Shown here in pieces: positions 42,475 to 51,723 of a stretch of DNA of 64,000 bases. A model generated the notes under the pieces. It was not told the origin of the DNA, ran no database searches, and was given only the letters and a program-made list of their open reading frames with translations. The stretch comes from an uncultured Roseivirga sp. (GTDB lineage Bacteria > Bacteroidota > Bacteroidia > Cytophagales > Cyclobacteriaceae). The position numbers and the translations under genes were made by a program. Where the stretch lies: NCBI GenBank assembly GCA_947493005.1, contig CANLOY010000007.1, positions 62,001 through 126,000 of the forward strand, in the 5' to 3' direction. How positions within the stretch are numbered: position 1 is the stretch's first letter; each line of letters begins with the position of its first letter.

Positions 42475-43140
42475 CTAGTTTCTGCGTCTATTATTGTTTC
42501 TACGTCTGTTATTATTCCTTCTGTCTCGATCTCTATTGTCCCGGTCTCTGTTGTCTCGATTATGGTTTTTCTTTTCGCGAATGTTGTTGTTAAAAAGGCC
42601 GAACTCTTTAACCTCTTCAATGTTAATATCCAGCTGGTTATCTGAAAGTTGCTTGATTTGCTTCAGGATAATTTCATCGTCAATGTTGTCCTTATTCCAG
42701 GTGTTGTAAAAGCCTTTCATGAGTCTTCCTATGTGGATTATAGCAGACTTTTTAGACTCTGGATCTTCCATTTGAATAGCTTGCTCTATCATTATTTCAA
42801 CACTACGTCCGTAGTGCATGTACTTAATTTTAGAGTTTTTATAAGGCATTCTTTGGGGCTTTTTGCCAATGGCAGATTTTTCCGGCATTGGAAAAGGGGC
42901 CTCTATATCGAGATCGAAGTTTGAAACTATGTAAAGATCATCCCACACTTTTTGATCGTTATCCTGATTTGATTTCAGGTTAGGATTGATCTGTTTCATC
43001 AAATCGGTAAGCGTTTGTGCGTAAGCACTTCTCTTTTCTTGATCTTCTATAGTTCTGATATGATCAACCAGCTTCTGAATGTTTCGGCCGTATTCTTTTA
43101 GCCTTACATCACTTCTCTCAGTATTATATTCTAATCCCAT
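42475..43140 (-). CDS. DUF4290 protein with Arg/Asn/Asp-rich repetitive tail
   Basis: A 221-residue protein. Residues 1-180 match DUF4290, a Bacteroidota family that commonly sits beside murA (LEYNTERSDVRLKEYGRNIQKLV at the start, MPYKNSKIKYMHYGR near 97-111). The last 32 residues are a low-complexity tail of RDN/RDRD and RRNNN units encoded by tandem 15-bp and 18-bp DNA repeats (about 42479-42560). Such R/N-rich tails often contact RNA, but this is not shown here. The stop abuts the murA ATG, so translation is probably coupled. Function unknown. Confidence 0.85.
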   Translation of the reverse strand: MGLEYNTERSDVRLKEYGRNIQKLVDHIRTIEDQEKRSAYAQTLTDLMKQINPNLKSNQDNDQKVWDDLYIVSNFDLDIEAPFPMPEKSAIGKKPQRMPYKNSKIKYMHYGRSVEIMIEQAIQMEDPESKKSAIIHIGRLMKGFYNTWNKDNIDDEIILKQIKQLSDNQLDINIEEVKEFGLFNNNIREKKNHNRDNRDRDNRDRDRRNNNRRRNNNRRRN

Positions 43141-43202
43141 TAATTCTTAAGTATAGATCAAATTAACAATAAATATCTCAAAGAGTGGCAATAGACACGA
43201 TG

Positions 43203-45467
43203 CTATTCCACAATTCTTAGTTTGGCAAACGTTAAGAGCAAGGTTTTTTCGCCAAAATCTTCGAAAATTACCCTGGCTTTTTTGTTAGCTCCCTCAGTAT
43301 CCATTTTGTGCACCTTTCCAAAACCAAATTTCGGATGTTCAACTTTCATTCCCTCTTGAAGTTTTGATGTGTCACTAGGACGGAAATCTACAGAAGGCTT
43401 ATGATATTGCATTGGTTTTTTTACAGCCTGCTTTTTATTGGCCATAAGATTTCTGGCAAAACTCGAAGTAAACCCTGTTGGTCCTTCCTTTCTTCCTAAT
43501 TGAGGCTGTCTACTACCATACCTGGTGTTGACATGGATAAAACTAGGATCTACCTCTTCTATAAATCTGCTGGCTTCGCTATTAATTAACCTTCCAAATC
43601 GATAACGTGATAATGCGTAAGAGAAGTATAAATTTTCTTTGGCTCTTGTAATAGCTACATAAAACAACCTTCGTTCTTCCTCCAGGTCAGCTCGGCTGCT
43701 AAGCATCATTTGGGAAGGGAAGAGGTCTTCTTCGAGCCCTACAACAAATACATTTTTAAACTCCAATCCTTTTGAAGAATGAATGGTCATTAGCGACACA
43801 AAATCACTGTTTTCGGGATCGTTGTTATCCTGATCGGTTAGCAATGCTACATCTTGTAAGAAAGCTCCAAGACTTTTGTCTTCTACCTCTGGAGTATCTA
43901 CAAACTCTTTGATTGCATTAAGTAGTTCCTGAACATTCTCATAACGATTGAGCCCTTCTACTGTCTTGTCAGCATAAAGCTCTTTTAGAAGCCCCGAATT
44001 TTTAGCAATGTGATTTGCTGCTTCATAAGCATCACGTGAATCCACATAAATCTTAAAACTCTTCACCAGAGTAACAAAGTCCTTTACTGCATTAGCTGCT
44101 CTTCCAGGCAAAAAGGAATCTACATTGGTAAGAACTTCCCATAAAGGAATATCGTGCTCAAAGGCAGCTACTACCATTTTTTCTACTGATGTAGTGCCTA
44201 TTCCTCTTTTAGGAAGATTGATTATTCGCCTGAAAGACTGTTCATCGGCAGTATTCATGGCAAACCTGAGGTAGGCCATAAGGTCTTTTATTTCTTTCCT
44301 TTGATAGAAGGAAAGCCCGCCATAAATTTTATAGTGAATGCCAGCTTTTCTTAGCGACTCTTCTATAGCCCTGGATTGGCTATTGGTACGATATAAGATG
44401 GCAAAGTCCTCATTCTTGTACCCATTCTGCGCCTTTTGTTCAAATATGGCAGAGGAAACAAAACGCCCTTCTTCATTGTCAGAAACCGATTTGATTAACT
44501 CTATTCGATTTCCTTCATTGTTAGATGTCCAGACGGTCTTTTTCAATTGCCCTTTGTTTCGGGCAATAACAGAATTGGCGGCATTAACAATGTTTTGCGT
44601 AGAGCGATAGTTTTGCTCCAGCTTGATCACCTTCAGGTCTGGAAAGTCTTTTTCAAAATTCAGAATATTCTCAATATTGGCTCCACGGAATGCATAAATA
44701 GACTGAGCATCATCTCCAACCACTGCAATATTCTGACTCACTGAGGATAGTTTTTTTGTAATCAGGTACTGAGAAACATTGGTGTCCTGAAACTCATCTA
44801 CTAGCACATATTTAAACCTATGTTGATATTTATTTAAGACATCGATATGATCTCTGAATAGCACATTGGTATTAAATAAAAGATCATCAAAGTCCATGGC
44901 GTTGGCTTTGAAACACCTTTGGCAATAGGTTTTGTATATCCTGCCCATTTCAGGTTTTTGGGCGGCAGTATCATCAGCTTCGTAAAGCGGGTTGTTGTTA
45001 TATTCCTGCCAGGAAACAAGCCTGTTTTTCGCGCTGGAAATCCGGTTAAAAACAACGTTAGGTTTGTATACTTTATCATCAAGTCCTAACTCCTTAACTA
45101 TGGTTTTTATCAGGGACTTTGAATCATCAGCATCATAAATAGTGAAGTTGCTAGGGTAACCCAACCTGTCAGCCTCTGAGCGTAATATTCTTGCAAACAC
45201 AGAGTGAAATGTTCCCATCCATAAGTTGCGAGCATCGTTTCCAACCACCTGTTCAATTCTTTCTCGCATTTCCCTTGCAGCCTTATTAGTAAAAGTCAGA
45301 GAAAGAATATTGAAAGGGTCAATGCCCTTTTCTTTAATCAGATAGGCAATGCGGTAGGTCAATACACGGGTTTTTCCTGAGCCTGCACCAGCAATAATCA
45401 TAGCAGGCCCTTCAGTGTTTACAACACCCTCATATTGAGGCTCATTAAGGGAGGCAAGGTATTCCAT
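43203..45467 (-). CDS. UvrD/PcrA-type ATP-dependent DNA helicase
   Basis: A 754-residue superfamily 1A helicase. Q-motif LNEPQYEGV, Walker A IAGAGSGKTR (25-34), Walker B DEFQDTN, motif III VVGDDAQSIYAFRGA, motif V MTIHSSKGLEFKNVFVVGLEE and motif VI RRLFYVAITRAKENL are all intact. The last 50 residues form the PcrA/UvrD Tudor-like module (VEHPKFGFGKVHKMD...). It unwinds DNA 3' to 5' in nucleotide excision and mismatch repair or clears replication conflicts; UvrD and PcrA cannot be told apart by sequence in this phylum. It lies 50 bp after the glycosyltransferase gene. Confidence 0.93.
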   Translation of the reverse strand: MEYLASLNEPQYEGVVNTEGPAMIIAGAGSGKTRVLTYRIAYLIKEKGIDPFNILSLTFTNKAAREMRERIEQVVGNDARNLWMGTFHSVFARILRSEADRLGYPSNFTIYDADDSKSLIKTIVKELGLDDKVYKPNVVFNRISSAKNRLVSWQEYNNNPLYEADDTAAQKPEMGRIYKTYCQRCFKANAMDFDDLLFNTNVLFRDHIDVLNKYQHRFKYVLVDEFQDTNVSQYLITKKLSSVSQNIAVVGDDAQSIYAFRGANIENILNFEKDFPDLKVIKLEQNYRSTQNIVNAANSVIARNKGQLKKTVWTSNNEGNRIELIKSVSDNEEGRFVSSAIFEQKAQNGYKNEDFAILYRTNSQSRAIEESLRKAGIHYKIYGGLSFYQRKEIKDLMAYLRFAMNTADEQSFRRIINLPKRGIGTTSVEKMVVAAFEHDIPLWEVLTNVDSFLPGRAANAVKDFVTLVKSFKIYVDSRDAYEAANHIAKNSGLLKELYADKTVEGLNRYENVQELLNAIKEFVDTPEVEDKSLGAFLQDVALLTDQDNNDPENSDFVSLMTIHSSKGLEFKNVFVVGLEEDLFPSQMMLSSRADLEEERRLFYVAITRAKENLYFSYALSRYRFGRLINSEASRFIEEVDPSFIHVNTRYGSRQPQLGRKEGPTGFTSSFARNLMANKKQAVKKPMQYHKPSVDFRPSDTSKLQEGMKVEHPKFGFGKVHKMDTEGANKKARVIFEDFGEKTLLLTFAKLRIVE

Positions 45468-45517
45468 TCAGTGTTTAATATCCTCTTGAATTAAGTTTTG
45501 CAAGTTAAAGGATGAAT

Positions 45518-46615
45518 CTAACTTTCTTTAATCAATTGCGAGAAGTATTGCTCGTATTTTGAAACAGTATTTTCAATATTGAAAGTTTTCAAAGCGGTTT
45601 TCTTCCCGTTTGTGCAGAGCCTTTCTATTAGGTGTTTATCAGATTTAAGCCTGAGAATACTTTCAACGATTTGATCAATGTTTTCATCTTCGAATAACAG
45701 ACCATTTTCTTCGTGTTCAATCAAATCAAGGTTCCCTGCATAAGCGGTAGCTGCTACAGGAACTCCCAAGGCCATAGCTTCAAGCAAAGACTGAGAGAGC
45801 CCCTCCATAGTGGAAGCCAGAATCTTGGCATCAAATAATTTGTAGTAATTCAAGACCTCTGAAGAATCTACTTGTCCTTCAAAGTATATCTGATGCTTAG
45901 TTGGAAATGCATCTATAATACTTTGAATTTCTTCATTAGGTGTAATACCACAAAAGATAGCTTTTATAGGTTCATCGATTAGCTGAAGTGCTTTGAAAAT
46001 CTGTATCTGATTTTTCATTCTTGAAATACACCCCAGCACAAATTCATCTTTGGAAATCTTGAACTTTTTCTGTAGTGATTCAACTTTGCTACTAACTATA
46101 TGATCATACTTGGCTGTGGGGGTGCCATTATGAATAACCTCAATATTGGGCGCTTTAATCCCTAAATTGATCAACCCATCTTTTACCTGATTGCTAACAG
46201 CTACAATGCCATCCGTTTTTTTGTTGTATAGGTAAAGTTGAAGTGGCCCACCCATACTCAACGGCATTTGACGTCTGGTATGGACTATTTTGACTCCAAG
46301 ATTGTATCTCCAGTTTGAGAATATGCTTGTGTATCTATCATGACTTGACTGGGCGTTTATAAGTTGAATATTATGTGCTTTAACTGCATTTCTGATTTGT
46401 TTCCAATTCTTAAAATCAAATTTGCCAGAAAATGTCATTGGGATGCGGTTTACACCAACTCCTTCAAGTAACTCCCATAACAAACTTTCTTTTCTAATGC
46501 CGATAGAAATATGATGCCCTCGTTCGGCTAAACCTTTGGCTAGATAAGCTATTGAGTTTGTTGACCCTGCCATATCTCCCTGGTAGGTCAGAAATAGAAT
46601 GTTCAGTTTTTTCAA
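45518..46615 (-). CDS. glycosyltransferase family 4 (GT-B) protein
   Basis: A 365-residue GT-B glycosyltransferase. The N-terminal half opens with LNILFLTYQGDMAGSTNSIAYLAKGLAERGH and the C-terminal half has CISRMKNQ, FEGQVDSSEVLNYY, and the sugar-nucleotide motif STMEGLSQSLLEAMALGVPVAATAYAGNLDLI (near 265-296) with the paired Glu. It transfers an activated sugar to a lipid or polysaccharide acceptor, which cannot be named. The start is TTG at 46615; no ATG or GTG is in frame between it and the upstream stop. A -7 element 24 bp before it supports this start. Confidence 0.83.
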   Translation of the reverse strand: MKKLNILFLTYQGDMAGSTNSIAYLAKGLAERGHHISIGIRKESLLWELLEGVGVNRIPMTFSGKFDFKNWKQIRNAVKAHNIQLINAQSSHDRYTSIFSNWRYNLGVKIVHTRRQMPLSMGGPLQLYLYNKKTDGIVAVSNQVKDGLINLGIKAPNIEVIHNGTPTAKYDHIVSSKVESLQKKFKISKDEFVLGCISRMKNQIQIFKALQLIDEPIKAIFCGITPNEEIQSIIDAFPTKHQIYFEGQVDSSEVLNYYKLFDAKILASTMEGLSQSLLEAMALGVPVAATAYAGNLDLIEHEENGLLFEDENIDQIVESILRLKSDKHLIERLCTNGKKTALKTFNIENTVSKYEQYFSQLIKES

Positions 46616-46638
46616 GTCTTTGATGCTACAAAAAACAC

Positions 46639-46646
46639 CAAACGTA
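46639..46646 (-). promoter_or_regulatory. candidate -7 promoter element for the glycosyltransferase gene
   Basis: The minus strand reads TACGTTTG, an exact TAnnTTTG match, 23 bp before the TTG start at 46615. No clear TTG lies at -33. It may drive the whole minus-strand run down to 39692. Confidence 0.45.
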
Positions 46647-46758
46647 TTCTTATTAGCAAATACTAAGTTTTATGATTGTATTTGGAATCATTTAAGTGGT
46701 TTTTTACGTGTCATGAAACATGGCGTTTTAAAATAGATGGAAGCGCATATATTTTTAC

Positions 46759-46766
46759 TAATTTTG
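46759..46766 (+). promoter_or_regulatory. candidate -7 promoter element for ECF sigma gene
   Basis: TAATTTTG matches TAnnTTTG and ends only 4 bp before the ATG at 46771, so the transcript would be leaderless or nearly so. A TGAAAC stretch (about 46708-46713) upstream could be part of an ECF-type promoter instead. Confidence 0.35.
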
Positions 46767-46770
46767 GCTT

Positions 46771-47382
46771 ATGTCTGAGGAAGCAATACAAGACGAACAT
46801 GAGGTTCAGAAACAAAATTATTCTGATAGGGAAAAAGCAGAGATTTTTGACGCTGAATTTATGCCTCACGTTGATTCGATGTACAATTTTGCGCATCGGC
46901 TAACATTTGATGAAGATGATGCCAAGGATCTGGTTCAAGATACTTACTTAAAGGCGTTTAGATTTATCAATTCATTTGAAAGAGGAACTAATGCGAAAGC
47001 ATGGTTGTTCCGCATATTGAAAAACAGCTTTATCAACGAGTTCAGAAAGAAGAGCAAACAGCCTTCTAAAGTTGATTACAATGAAGTTGAGCAGTTCTAT
47101 AATTCTGACGATGCTGGTGAAAAAATCACCACTGACCTTAGAGTAGAGACTGTTCAGCATATGATTGGTGATGAAATTTCTGGAGCCTTGAATAGTATTG
47201 CTGTAGATTTTAGAACAGTAATTATTCTTAGTGATCTGGAAGGATTCACTTATGAGGAGATGTCTAAAATTCTGGATATCCCAATTGGTACTGTCCGCTC
47301 ACGATTACACAGAGCACGTAACATGCTAAAAGAGAAATTGGCTTCTTACGCGAAAGAAATGGGTTTTAATAAAGAGAATTAA
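46771..47382 (+). CDS. ECF-type RNA polymerase sigma factor
   Basis: A 203-residue sigma-70 family protein. After a 25-residue charged lead, region 2 (about 28-100) shows MYNFAHRLTFDEDDAKDLVQDTYLKAFRFI and the NAKAWLFRILKNSFINEFRKK promoter-melting block. Region 4 (about 140-195) ends in YEEMSKILDIPIGTVRSRLHRARNMLKEKL. The form is close to the SigR/RpoE-like group conserved across Bacteroidota. The next gene starts two bases after the stop and looks like its anti-sigma partner. gmk and nadD follow. Confidence 0.92.
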   Translation: MSEEAIQDEHEVQKQNYSDREKAEIFDAEFMPHVDSMYNFAHRLTFDEDDAKDLVQDTYLKAFRFINSFERGTNAKAWLFRILKNSFINEFRKKSKQPSKVDYNEVEQFYNSDDAGEKITTDLRVETVQHMIGDEISGALNSIAVDFRTVIILSDLEGFTYEEMSKILDIPIGTVRSRLHRARNMLKEKLASYAKEMGFNKEN

Positions 47383-47383
47383 G

Positions 47384-47677
47384 ATGAGTGAGTTTTCAGA
47401 TTGGTTTAAACATACATTCAAGAATTGCTATTGCGATAAGGGAAATCTGATTGATGAAAAACGCTTTGCTGAAATTGTACAACTGGTTTTGGACAATGAG
47501 GCAGATGAAGAATCCCGGGCTATTTTTGAACAGAAGATTAGTACCTGTGTAAAATCCAACTTCACTTTTGAAAAAGAGAAAACGGTAAGGGAAGAAATCC
47601 TCAAAAAACTTTCAGAGCACAACAAGGAAATTCCTAATGACCTTGCTCAAACAATCCGAAATAGCGTGAATCTATAG
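47384..47677 (+). CDS. probable anti-sigma factor with degenerate zinc motif
   Basis: A 97-residue soluble protein starting one base after the sigma gene's stop codon. The block VLDNEADEESRAIFEQKISTC (near 36-56), then a hydrophobic and charged helix, follows the layout of zinc-finger anti-sigma (ZAS/RsrA) proteins. These usually read LD-GE-L..EE....H...C..C. Here the His is replaced by Gln/Lys and only one Cys of the HxxxCxxC set remains (Cys56); Cys15 and Cys17 occur earlier. It probably binds the sigma factor without a canonical zinc site. The call rests mainly on gene order and this faint pattern. Confidence 0.6.
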   Translation: MSEFSDWFKHTFKNCYCDKGNLIDEKRFAEIVQLVLDNEADEESRAIFEQKISTCVKSNFTFEKEKTVREEILKKLSEHNKEIPNDLAQTIRNSVNL

Positions 47678-47680
47678 CAA

Positions 47681-48253
47681 ATGGGCAAAGGAAAAGCGTT
47701 CATTTTTACCGCGCCATCTGGTTCGGGTAAAACTACTATTGTAAAGCATCTTCTAGAGAAAAATTCTAAACTCGGTTTTTCAATATCCGCTTCTACCAGA
47801 GATAAACGAGGGAGAACTGAGGAGCATGGAAAAGACTATTACTTTCTTTCCAAAGATGAATTTAGAGAGCATATAGAGAACGATGCTTTTATAGAGTGGG
47901 AAGAGGTTTATACCGGGAACTACTATGGAACTTTAAAAAAGGAAGTTCAACGAATTTGGGACGAGGGTAGACATGTGGTTTTTGATGTTGAGGTAAAGGG
48001 CGCATTAAAACTCAAAGAGTATTTTGGAGATGATGCTTTGGCTGTATTTGTAAAAGTGCCTAGCCTTGAAGAACTCAAAAAGAGATTGACTGGCAGAGGA
48101 ACTGAGTCTCGGGAAAGCTTGTCCCAAAGGCTATATAGGGCAGAGTTCGAATTAACTTTTGAAAACAAGTTTGACGTAACTTTGCTTAACGAGACTATTG
48201 AAGACTCTTTTGTTAAGGCAGAAGAATTGGTCAATAATTTTTTAAATCAGTAA
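47681..48253 (+). CDS. gmk: guanylate kinase
   Basis: A 190-residue GMP kinase (GMP + ATP to GDP + ADP). The P-loop [10 protein letters not shown] (10-19), [20 protein letters not shown] (near 38-57) and the conserved [14 protein letters not shown] block (near 98-111) are intact; length is normal. It starts three bases after the anti-sigma gene and is followed three bases later by nadD, so the housekeeping enzymes share a transcript with the sigma factor. Confidence 0.95.
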   Translation: MGKGKAFIFTAPSGSGKTTIVKHLLEKNSKLGFSISASTRDKRGRTEEHGKDYYFLSKDEFREHIENDAFIEWEEVYTGNYYGTLKKEVQRIWDEGRHVVFDVEVKGALKLKEYFGDDALAVFVKVPSLEELKKRLTGRGTESRESLSQRLYRAEFELTFENKFDVTLLNETIEDSFVKAEELVNNFLNQ

Positions 48254-48256
48254 GCT

Positions 48257-48832
48257 TTGAGAATAGGTCTGTTTTTTGGTTCGTTTAACCCAATTCATAT
48301 CGGACATCTGGTGATAGCCGATGTTATGGCCGATCAGACAGATTTAGATGAAGTGTGGTTTGTAGTAAGTCCTTTGAACCCATTCAAAAGTAGCAGTAAT
48401 TTATTGCATGAGTTTGACCGTTTCAAAATGGTTGAGTTGGCCATTGCCGATAATTATAAGTTCAGGGCTTCTGATGTGGAATTTAACATGCCAAGGCCGA
48501 GCTATACTGCGGATACACTTGGCTATATGGCTGACAAATTTCCACAGCACGAATTCAAATTGATAATAGGGGAGGATAATCTTATTCACTTTCATAAGTG
48601 GAAGAATCATAAAGCCATTTTAGAGAACTTTGGTTTATATGTATACCCAAGGCCCCAGGTTGATAAGAGCAAGATTAAAGTGCAGCATGAAAGTATCAGG
48701 TATGTAGACTCTCCAATGCTTGACATTTCAGCTACCTTTATCAGAAATTCTATTCGTAATGAACATTCAGTTCAATATCTACTACCTCAACCAGTAGTTG
48801 ACTATATCAAGCTCAAGAAGTTCTATTTATAA
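48257..48832 (+). CDS. nadD: nicotinate-nucleotide adenylyltransferase
   Basis: A 191-residue nucleotidyltransferase making nicotinate adenine dinucleotide in NAD synthesis. It has the (T/H)xGH motif FGSFNPIHIGHL (7-18) and the late ISATFIRNSIR motif (near 159-169). The start is TTG at 48257, three bases after the gmk stop; it gives the expected MRIGLFFGSFNP N-terminus and no ATG is closer. The weak start may keep its level below that of gmk. Confidence 0.94.
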   Translation: MRIGLFFGSFNPIHIGHLVIADVMADQTDLDEVWFVVSPLNPFKSSSNLLHEFDRFKMVELAIADNYKFRASDVEFNMPRPSYTADTLGYMADKFPQHEFKLIIGEDNLIHFHKWKNHKAILENFGLYVYPRPQVDKSKIKVQHESIRYVDSPMLDISATFIRNSIRNEHSVQYLLPQPVVDYIKLKKFYL

Positions 48833-49024
48833 ACTTCACATTTTTTTGAAAAGCTTAACAATTGTTCACATTGCTGGATAACTTGATTTCATGAATTTTG
48901 AAAAAAATCAATGGTCAGCGGACATTTCAACCATTTGTTTCGTCTAACGACTATTAAGTCATTTTTTCTATACAAGTGCCAGCTTTTGGCTCGTAAATTG
49001 TGTCAAAGAGAGAAACCTCAACTT

Positions 49025-51628
49025 ATGCAACGCTTATTATTATCAATACTCATCACACTACTGCCCGCAGCACTATTTGGGCAAGGTATAAAGGGAACAA
49101 TTAAGGATAATGAAGGAAGTCCAATGCCTTTCGCCTCTATTTATGTTAAAGAAATAGGAACAGGTACATCATCCAATCTAGAGGGTAACTACGAGTTGCC
49201 TTTGAAACCCGGAAAATACCAGGTTACCTACCAGTTTATGGGGTTTGCCAGTCAGATTAAGCAAGTAGAGATTGGTAACAGTTATACGACTTTAAATATT
49301 ACTTTGGTACCACAGGTAATAGAACTCCCTACAGTAGAAGTTACTGGTAAGGCGGAAGACCCTTCTTACACTATTATGAGAAAGGCCATTGCAAAAGCCA
49401 AGTATCATTTGATGCAGAATGACAGTTACTCTGCAGAAGTGTATATGAAAGGTACTGGTCAAATTACCAAAGTGCCTTGGCTATTGAGAAGAACTCTGGA
49501 GAAAGAAGGAATTGATACTAGTCAGGTGTTTACTTCAGAATCGGTGAGTGAAATTTTCTTTGAAAGACCAAACAAGTTCTCTGAGAAAGTGATTTCGGTA
49601 AGAGCTTCGGGACAGGATATGCAAAATGCTAATCCGAACTCATACATTAACAGTAGTTTTTACTTACCTGAGGTTGTTAATGCTATTTCCCCACTTAGCC
49701 CGAGGGCTTTTGCTTATTATAAGTTTGAGTATCAGGGAAGTTTCAGAGAACGAGGTTATGAAATCAATAAAATTAAGATAACTCCAAGATCTAAAGGAGA
49801 TGATGTTTTTGAAGGAGAAATCTACATTAGAGAAGACTTCTGGAACATTCATTCACTGGATGTAACAACCAGTTTGTATGGATTTAAAATACGGATTCAG
49901 CAGATATTTGCACCAATAGTGGATGAAACCTGGATGCCGGTTACTCAACAATTTGATTTCTGGGGATCAATTTTTGGCTTGGCAGGCAAGTACTCATACC
50001 TCGCTTCTGTAAGTAACTATAAGGTAACGCCCAACAAAGATTTAGATGCTTCTGTTGTTTTAGTAGACGAAAAAATAGCTCCTGCACCTGAGGAAATTAA
50101 GGCAATTAAAGAAGGTAACCTTGATAAAGGAGTCCAAGAAGTATTTCAGGAGGATAAAAAAGTTTCTAGAAAGCAGTTCAAAAAGTTGATGAAGGAATAT
50201 GAGAAGCAGGAACGTGAAGAGAAAGAAGAGCGTGATGTGATTTCTGATTACAGCTTTAGAGTTGATACGCTTGCTGCTAAAAAAGATTCCATGTACTGGG
50301 CTAAAATCAGACCTGTTCCATTAACAGTTAAAGAGGTTCAGAGTTACAAAAGAGAAGACAGTACTTATGTAGCAGACAAGGCTCAAGCTGAAGCAGACTC
50401 TTCTATCCGAAGAAATGGTAAACGCTTTAAAGGCATGGATATTTTAACTGGTGGATACTACAGATTAGGTAAGCGTTTAAGATTTGATTTTGAGGGGTTA
50501 CTTCCTCAAACTCGTTTCAATACAGTTGAAGGGTGGAATCTGGATTTTACAGGTGCTTTTACCTGGAGAAATGATACTACAACAAGGTTCAGAGTAGAAC
50601 CATTTATACGGTACGGCTTTGCAAGCAATAAACTCTATGGAAAACTAGAAACCCGCTTTGGAATTGGAAACAGGCAACAGCGAAGTACTTTCAGAGTATC
50701 AGGAGGTAGTTATATACAACAGTTTAAAAATGAGAGTATTGACCCCTTCATTAATTCTGTATACACTCTGTTTTTGGAGAAAAACTTTATGAGGTTGTAT
50801 GAGAAAGACTTTGTAAAGTTCAGTTGGGCCAAACGATTTAAATATAAATACTATGCTTCTGCTTCTCTTGAATATGTCAGTCGTAGCGAGCTGTTTAACA
50901 ATACTAATTATAGATTAAAGGACGTAGATAATAGAAATTTCAAACCAAATCGCCCGTTTAATGAAGAGGCATTTGCAGGCGGTTTTCAAAATAGTGGAGC
51001 GCTTATATCTGTATTATCGGTAAGAGGAAGACCTTGGTTAAAATATAGAAGATATAATGGGAGGCTTATTCCTATTGATAACACTTCTCCTGAATTAAGA
51101 CTAACCTATCGAAAAGGTTTCAACGATGCTTTTGATAGTCAGGTGAATTTCGATCACCTCGAATTAGGATTGAAAGCTGATGTTAAATTGGGAGTCAGAG
51201 CCAAAATCGACCTCGATATTGAGGCAGGTAAGTTCTTTGGAGAACGTCAAATGTTATTTACAGATTTCAAGCACTTTCGCGGGAATAGACTTGGATTTAC
51301 CCCATTGAAAGTTACTGGAGGGTACAGGTTGCTGGATTACTATCGTTATAGTACTGGTGATGAATACTTTTCTGCCTTGACTCATATCCGTTTCAGAAAG
51401 TTGCTTTTTACTCGATTACCGGTTTTGAGGGTTAGCGGAATTAAAGAGAATCTGTTCGTAAACTATTTACGCACACCCACCTCTGATAATTATATAGAGT
51501 TGGGATACACCATTGACAATATCTTCAGAATCTTCAGGTTGGAGTTTGTTCAGTCGTTTCAGGATGGAAAAGCTCGTGAATTTGGAGTCAGAATAGGTGT
51601 AGCTTCCATTTTCGGAAACGATGATTAA
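49025..51628 (+). CDS. DUF5686/carboxypeptidase-regulatory-like outer membrane protein
   Basis: An 867-residue envelope protein. A signal peptide (MQRLLLSILITLLPAALFGQ) is followed by a carboxypeptidase-regulatory-like (Cna-B/TonB-dependent receptor plug-side) domain (about 20-110, IKGTIKDNEGSPMPFASIYV...GTSSNLEGNYELPL). The rest fits DUF5686, with long beta-rich segments typical of a barrel and a charged, Lys/Glu-rich loop near residues 375-400. No TonB-dependent plug domain is seen. I start at ATG 49025 because the signal peptide begins there; the frame is open back to 48911. Function is unknown. Confidence 0.82.
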   Translation: MQRLLLSILITLLPAALFGQGIKGTIKDNEGSPMPFASIYVKEIGTGTSSNLEGNYELPLKPGKYQVTYQFMGFASQIKQVEIGNSYTTLNITLVPQVIELPTVEVTGKAEDPSYTIMRKAIAKAKYHLMQNDSYSAEVYMKGTGQITKVPWLLRRTLEKEGIDTSQVFTSESVSEIFFERPNKFSEKVISVRASGQDMQNANPNSYINSSFYLPEVVNAISPLSPRAFAYYKFEYQGSFRERGYEINKIKITPRSKGDDVFEGEIYIREDFWNIHSLDVTTSLYGFKIRIQQIFAPIVDETWMPVTQQFDFWGSIFGLAGKYSYLASVSNYKVTPNKDLDASVVLVDEKIAPAPEEIKAIKEGNLDKGVQEVFQEDKKVSRKQFKKLMKEYEKQEREEKEERDVISDYSFRVDTLAAKKDSMYWAKIRPVPLTVKEVQSYKREDSTYVADKAQAEADSSIRRNGKRFKGMDILTGGYYRLGKRLRFDFEGLLPQTRFNTVEGWNLDFTGAFTWRNDTTTRFRVEPFIRYGFASNKLYGKLETRFGIGNRQQRSTFRVSGGSYIQQFKNESIDPFINSVYTLFLEKNFMRLYEKDFVKFSWAKRFKYKYYASASLEYVSRSELFNNTNYRLKDVDNRNFKPNRPFNEEAFAGGFQNSGALISVLSVRGRPWLKYRRYNGRLIPIDNTSPELRLTYRKGFNDAFDSQVNFDHLELGLKADVKLGVRAKIDLDIEAGKFFGERQMLFTDFKHFRGNRLGFTPLKVTGGYRLLDYYRYSTGDEYFSALTHIRFRKLLFTRLPVLRVSGIKENLFVNYLRTPTSDNYIELGYTIDNIFRIFRLEFVQSFQDGKAREFGVRIGVASIFGNDD

Positions 51629-51655
51629 CTAGGTTTTGTGATAGCTGGGTATTAA

Positions 51656-51694
51656 AACTAATTTATTAGTTGATTTAAAACTAAGAAATTAGTT
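51656..51694. promoter_or_regulatory. two 16-bp palindromes before the exbD gene
   Basis: AACTAATTTATTAGTT (51656-51671) and AACTAAGAAATTAGTT (51679-51694) share the arms AACTAA and TTAGTT and are centred 23 bp apart. They lie 30 bp before the ExbD start. The paired arrangement, about two helical turns, fits a dimeric regulator's operators; AT-rich chance folding is the alternative. Confidence 0.4.
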
Positions 51695-51723
51695 AATTGG
51701 TTGAGTAATCAAATTACTTAACC

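Noticed and set aside
48911-49024. Longer start for the DUF5686 protein
   Set aside because: The signal peptide begins at ATG 49025; the 38 residues before it are basic and would hide the signal.
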